Part shown: positions 49,459-53,099 of the stretch, in pieces | How positions within the stretch are numbered: position 1 is the stretch's first letter | How the letters are laid out: every line of letters starts with the position of its first letter | From: Candidatus Nomurabacteria bacterium RIFCSPHIGHO2_02_FULL_35_13 | Lineage (GTDB): Bacteria > Patescibacteriota > Minisyncoccia > Phycocordibacterales > UBA9973 | Direction: 5' to 3' | Assembly: GCA_001785515.1 (NCBI GenBank) | Contig: MFTY01000016.1 | Location: 1-53,099 of the forward strand | Length of the DNA stretch: 53,099 bases | Made by a program: the position numbers and the translations under genes | The notes under the pieces: generated by a model | The model's database searches: none | Told to the model about the DNA's origin: nothing | The model's input: the letters and a program-made list of their open reading frames with translations, nothing else

Positions 49459-51384
49459 GTGAAAAAAGAAACAAAAAAAATTCAAAAGACAATACAAGGT
49501 GTTATTTCTATTTCTGTCAAAGGCATTGGTTATGTCAAAGTTCCTGAACATGAAGAAGATATAGAAATTGATTTCAGGCATTTAAATACAGCGCTTCACG
49601 GCGATATAGTTGAAATTTTACAGCATCCCAAAGGGCGTGGACGTCTTACGGGAGAAATATCAAAAATAATTTCACGCGCAAAAATTGGTTTTTCCGGAGT
49701 TTTGGAAAAAGAAAAAGATATTTTTTTTCTAAAACCGGACGATACAAAAATGTATACGGATGTATTGATACCTCCCAAAATGTTGAGCGGAGCAAAAATT
49801 GGACAAAAAGTTTATGCAGAAATAATATCTTGGAAGGACGCGCTAAAAGCACCAGAAGGAAAAATAGTAAAAATTTTGGGACAACCCGGCGAAAATAATG
49901 CGGAAATGTATGCTATCGCAATAGAGAAAGGTTTTAGTAGCGACTTACCGGAAAAAGTTGAAGAAGAAGCAAAAAAAATAAAAAATCTCGGAATTAAAAA
50001 GGAGAATTTTATAGGACGACGCGATTTTAGAAAAACTCTAACTTTTACTATTGACCCTGAGGATGCAAAAGATTTTGATGATGCTATATCTTTTAAAGAG
50101 ATTAACAGTGATGAATACGAAATAGGTATACATATAGCTGATGTAACTCATTATGTAAAAATTGGCAGTGAACTTGATAAAGAAGCAAGAAAAAGAGGAA
50201 CTTCCGTATATTTGGTTGATAGAACAATACCAATGCTTCCAGAAACACTTTCAAACAACTTATGCTCCCTGCTTCCACACAAAGACAGACTTACCATGAG
50301 TGCAGTTTTTATCATAGATAAAAACGCGCATGTAAAAAAAGAATGGTTCGGACGCACGATAATACATTCTCAAAAAAGATTCAATTATGAAGAAGCGGAA
50401 GAGTCTATTAAAAAAACTTCAGCGCCATTACACAAAGAACTTTTTATCTTAAATGCTTTGGCAAAAAAATTAACGAAGGAAAGATTTGCAAATGGCGCAA
50501 TATCGCTTGACCAAGAAGAAGTGAAATTTGTTTTGGATAAAAATGGAGTACCAATAAAAGTAATAAAAAAGGAACGAGGTGATTCCAACAGGTTAATTGA
50601 AGAGTTTATGCTTTTAGCGAATAAAAAGGTTGCCGAAACAATTTCAAAAGGCGTAAAAAAAGAAAATGGGGTATTTGTTTATCGTATTCATGATAATCCC
50701 AGCAAAGAAAAAATGACTGATTTGGCATTTTTCTTGAGAAGCTTGGGGTATAAAATATCTTTAACAGATGGAATTATACCAACCCGTGAAATAAATAAAC
50801 TTTTAGAAAGTTTATCGGGTAAAAATGAAAAAGATACAGTGCATCGCGCGGTTATACGTTCTATGGCAAAAGCAATTTATTCTACAAAAAATATAGGACA
50901 TTATGGTTTGGCATTTGAATATTACGCTCATTTCACTTCCCCCATTAGACGATATCCGGATATGGTAGTGCATAGACTTTTGGCTGATTATTTAAAAGGG
51001 TTAAAGGTGGGTAAAGAAAAATTAAATATATATGAAGAAATTTCTAGAAAATCATCTGAACGAGAAAAATATGCTTCAGACGCTGAACGGGCTTCTATTA
51101 AATATAAACAGGTGGAATATATGTCTTCACGTGTTGCCCAAGTATTTAAAGGAATTATAAGCGGAATAACAGAATGGGGTATTTATGTGGAGGAAATAGA
51201 AACAAAATGTGAAGGTCTGGTGCGAGTTCGAGATATGGAAGATGATTTTTATGTTTTTAATGAAAAGAAACTGGAATTGGTTGGGCAAAAAAAGAAAAAA
51301 AGATATCGCTTGGGAGACAGTGTAAAAATAAAAGTAAAAAATGTTGATTTGGAAAGAAAAACTATAGATTATATATTGGTATGA
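49459..51384 (+). CDS. rnr: Ribonuclease R family exoribonuclease
   Basis: 641 residues, GTG start. Cold-shock-like OB region at the N-terminus (GVISISVKGIGYVKVPEHEEDIEIDF), RNB catalytic domain with TFTIDPEDAKDFDDAISFKEI near 195-215 (the Asp set for Mg2+), IHIADVTHYV, RIHDNPSKEKM, YAHFTSPIRRYPDMVVHRLL near 500, and a C-terminal S1 domain (FKGIISGITEWGIYVEEIE). Degrades structured RNA 3' to 5'. Shorter than E. coli RNase R (813), mainly at the N-terminal and C-terminal ends. Its stop overlaps the next start (ATGA). Confidence 0.93.
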   Translation: MKKETKKIQKTIQGVISISVKGIGYVKVPEHEEDIEIDFRHLNTALHGDIVEILQHPKGRGRLTGEISKIISRAKIGFSGVLEKEKDIFFLKPDDTKMYTDVLIPPKMLSGAKIGQKVYAEIISWKDALKAPEGKIVKILGQPGENNAEMYAIAIEKGFSSDLPEKVEEEAKKIKNLGIKKENFIGRRDFRKTLTFTIDPEDAKDFDDAISFKEINSDEYEIGIHIADVTHYVKIGSELDKEARKRGTSVYLVDRTIPMLPETLSNNLCSLLPHKDRLTMSAVFIIDKNAHVKKEWFGRTIIHSQKRFNYEEAEESIKKTSAPLHKELFILNALAKKLTKERFANGAISLDQEEVKFVLDKNGVPIKVIKKERGDSNRLIEEFMLLANKKVAETISKGVKKENGVFVYRIHDNPSKEKMTDLAFFLRSLGYKISLTDGIIPTREINKLLESLSGKNEKDTVHRAVIRSMAKAIYSTKNIGHYGLAFEYYAHFTSPIRRYPDMVVHRLLADYLKGLKVGKEKLNIYEEISRKSSEREKYASDAERASIKYKQVEYMSSRVAQVFKGIISGITEWGIYVEEIETKCEGLVRVRDMEDDFYVFNEKKLELVGQKKKKRYRLGDSVKIKVKNVDLERKTIDYILV

Positions 51385-53099
51385 AACACGCCATTGGTTC
51401 AAAAATTAAACTAGGACTTTGGGTAATATCTGCTGTTGTTATTGGCGTGTTTCTTGCATCTCTTGTTTCAAAAAATATCCCATATAAGGAATCAGATAAA
51501 AACACAGCAATAGCTATAGAGTCTGTCATGCCCAGCGAAACAATTCCAAAGTATTTTTATTTTACAAAAGACCCGAATCAAAAACCAAAAGTTTCAGCCG
51601 GAGCCTATTTAGTCGGTGATTTAGACACAGGAGAAGTTATTTTAACAAAAAATCAGGACCAACAATTTCCAATTGCTTCAGTTTCCAAACTTATGACTGC
51701 GCTTGTTGCTACGGAATCAACAAAGCCGGACGATACAGCTAAAGTTTCTAAAAAAGCTTTGACTACTTATGGAGAAAATGGAAATTTTAAATTGGGAGAA
51801 AAAATAAAAATTACAGACCTTATTTATCCCCTGCTCTTGGAATCAAGCAATGATGCTGCGGAAATAATAGCTGAATATTTCAAGCGAGATATTTTCATAA
51901 AAAAAATGAATCAAATGGTCAACAAATTGGAATTATCAAAAACCATATTTGAAGACCCGAGCGGATTATCTTCTAAAAATCAATCAACTGTTGAAGATAT
52001 GTTTAAATTGGCAGGGTATATAAATCAGAAAAAACCGGATTTGTTTCAAATCACAACCAAGAGGAGTTATTCCAATATAAAACATAATTGGTCCAGCAAT
52101 AATCAATTTTTACACGAAGATGGATATTTAGGCGGTAAAAGCGGATTTACCGACCCTGCCTTACAGACTGCTATTTCTCTTTTTTCTATTCCATTAGGAG
52201 AAACTGGAGTGCGTAATATAGCTATCACAATACTGCAAAGTAAGGACCGTTTTAAGGATGTAGAAAATATTTTAAAATATTTAAATAAAAATATATATTA
52301 CGGCGGAGAAGCTGATGCCAATACTGCTTGGGTAAAAGAAAGAACCGATTTACCTATAATATACGACCAGGATTTTGTAATTCTTTTATTCGGTGGAGAC
52401 ATAATGCTTGACCGCGGAGTTAAAAATTCCGTAAATAAAAATTTCAATGGAGATTACTCGATGCTTTTTGAAAAATTGGGAATCTTAAAAAAATCGGATA
52501 TCGTTTTCGCTAACTTAGAAGGTCCAATATCCGATATTGGTAAAGATATGCGTAATTTATATTCATTTAGAATGGACCCTTCCGCTGTGCCCGCACTCAA
52601 GGGCGTAGGATTATCTGTAGTTTCGGTAGCCAATAATCACGTCGGGGACTGGGGACGAGATGCATATTCTGACACGTTGGCTCGACTGAAAGAAAATGAA
52701 GTTTTATATACGGGAGGAGGGGTGAATATCGGGGAAGCTGAACAACCGGTTATTATTGAAAAATATGGAATAAAAATAGGATATTTGGGGTTCTCAGACG
52801 TGGGACCAAATTGGATGAAAGCGACAGAAAGTGAAATCGGAATTCTCTTAGCAAGTAATCCCCGCTTCACTGAAATAATACAGAATGCTTCAAAACAAGT
52901 TGATTATTTAATCGTGTCATTTCATTTTGGAGAAGAATATAAAACCAAACATAACACAAGACAAGAATATTTAGCGCATAAAGCAATAGACGCCGGCGCA
53001 AAAATTGTAATTGGCACGCATCCGCATGTAGTTGAAGACACGGAAGTTTATAAAAACGGCTTTATTGCCTACTCTTTAGGCAATTTTATCTTTGACCAA
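51381..53099 (+). CDS. D-Ala-D-Ala carboxypeptidase / CapA-like fusion, C-terminus cut by window edge
   Basis: Open from ATG 51381 through the last base (573 codons). Membrane anchor at 10-30. Residues 75-300 are a penicillin-binding S11 peptidase: S100-V-S-K103, S155-S-N157, and K253-S-G255 in place of KTG. Residues 330-573 are a CapA/PGA-cap metallophosphatase-type domain: LLFGGDIMLDRGV, FANLEGPIS, VSVANNHVGDWG, and at the end GTHPHVVED and YSLGNFIFDQ. The first trims wall peptides; CapA-type domains act in poly-gamma-glutamate or surface polymer handling. One outward-facing chain carries both. Translationally coupled to rnr. Confidence 0.85.
   Translation, partial: MKHAIGSKIKLGLWVISAVVIGVFLASLVSKNIPYKESDKNTAIAIESVMPSETIPKYFYFTKDPNQKPKVSAGAYLVGDLDTGEVILTKNQDQQFPIASVSKLMTALVATESTKPDDTAKVSKKALTTYGENGNFKLGEKIKITDLIYPLLLESSNDAAEIIAEYFKRDIFIKKMNQMVNKLELSKTIFEDPSGLSSKNQSTVEDMFKLAGYINQKKPDLFQITTKRSYSNIKHNWSSNNQFLHEDGYLGGKSGFTDPALQTAISLFSIPLGETGVRNIAITILQSKDRFKDVENILKYLNKNIYYGGEADANTAWVKERTDLPIIYDQDFVILLFGGDIMLDRGVKNSVNKNFNGDYSMLFEKLGILKKSDIVFANLEGPISDIGKDMRNLYSFRMDPSAVPALKGVGLSVVSVANNHVGDWGRDAYSDTLARLKENEVLYTGGGVNIGEAEQPVIIEKYGIKIGYLGFSDVGPNWMKATESEIGILLASNPRFTEIIQNASKQVDYLIVSFHFGEEYKTKHNTRQEYLAHKAIDAGAKIVIGTHPHVVEDTEVYKNGFIAYSLGNFIFDQ

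Overview
The window looks like a contig from a Candidate Phyla Radiation (Patescibacteria), most likely parcubacterial, genome; this is inferred from gene content, not from a marker tree. Signs are low GC (about one third), dense packing with short gaps and overlaps, TGA used as an ordinary stop, a short ProRS without editing insert, a B12-dependent ribonucleotide reductase as the only reductase seen, a group I intron in a tRNA gene, and several protein types I know only from such genomes (Cys-repeat secreted proteins, a long Cys-rich zinc-ribbon protein).

Layout. 1-7300: cell-surface genes (a beta-helix/lamin-tail protein running off the left edge, a seven-repeat Cys-rich secreted protein, an Asp-rich calcium-binding-type protein) mixed with a DsrE-like protein, a divergent SLOG/NYN pair and an intron-bearing tRNA-Asn. 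7400-11630: a phospholipid cluster (CDP-alcohol phosphatidyltransferase, a PgpA/CDP-archaeol-synthase-like fusion, a cardiolipin-synthase-like PLD protein) flanked by three small self-contained genes and tRNA-Ala. 11640-24374: glutamine synthetase, a possible leader or small RNA, RNase P RNA, class II ribonucleotide reductase, DUF192, an arginine-decarboxylase-like enzyme, tgt, the Cys-rich protein, mreC, mreB, proS. 24478-27103: rpsB, tsf, a membrane protein, tRNA-Thr and an HNH protein. 27120-34519: a compact one-strand copper and thiol-redox island headed by csoR with an operator-like palindrome in its promoter (copA, DUF302, DUF2892, a 41-residue Met/Gly membrane peptide, DUF1573, CcdA, an HMA-SafE/DsbD-type fusion, a cupredoxin). 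34516-36873: a thioredoxin-like membrane protein, a GT2 glycosyltransferase and a DUF378 protein. 36900-49322: rpoB-rpoC-dnaG-rpoD in one line, then an orphan gene, trmD, a KH protein and rpsP. 49459-53099: RNase R overlapping a D-Ala-D-Ala carboxypeptidase/CapA fusion that runs off the right edge.

Expression signals fall into two classes. Many housekeeping and accessory genes have a -10 hexamer only 6-7 bases before the start codon, so their mRNAs should be leaderless (DsrE, SLOG, NYN, PgsA-like, nrdJ, proS, rpsB, HNH, csoR, trmD, rnr). Four small genes of unknown function (7424, 10717, 11149, 47780) instead have TTGAC-type -35 boxes, a purine-rich ribosome-binding site (strong in the first three) and their own hairpin terminator, and higher GC. 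This split, the intron-split tRNA-Asn, palindromic insertions inside tgt and rnpB, a 74-bp repeat abutting two start codons, and the CsoR-headed redox island are the points most worth following up.
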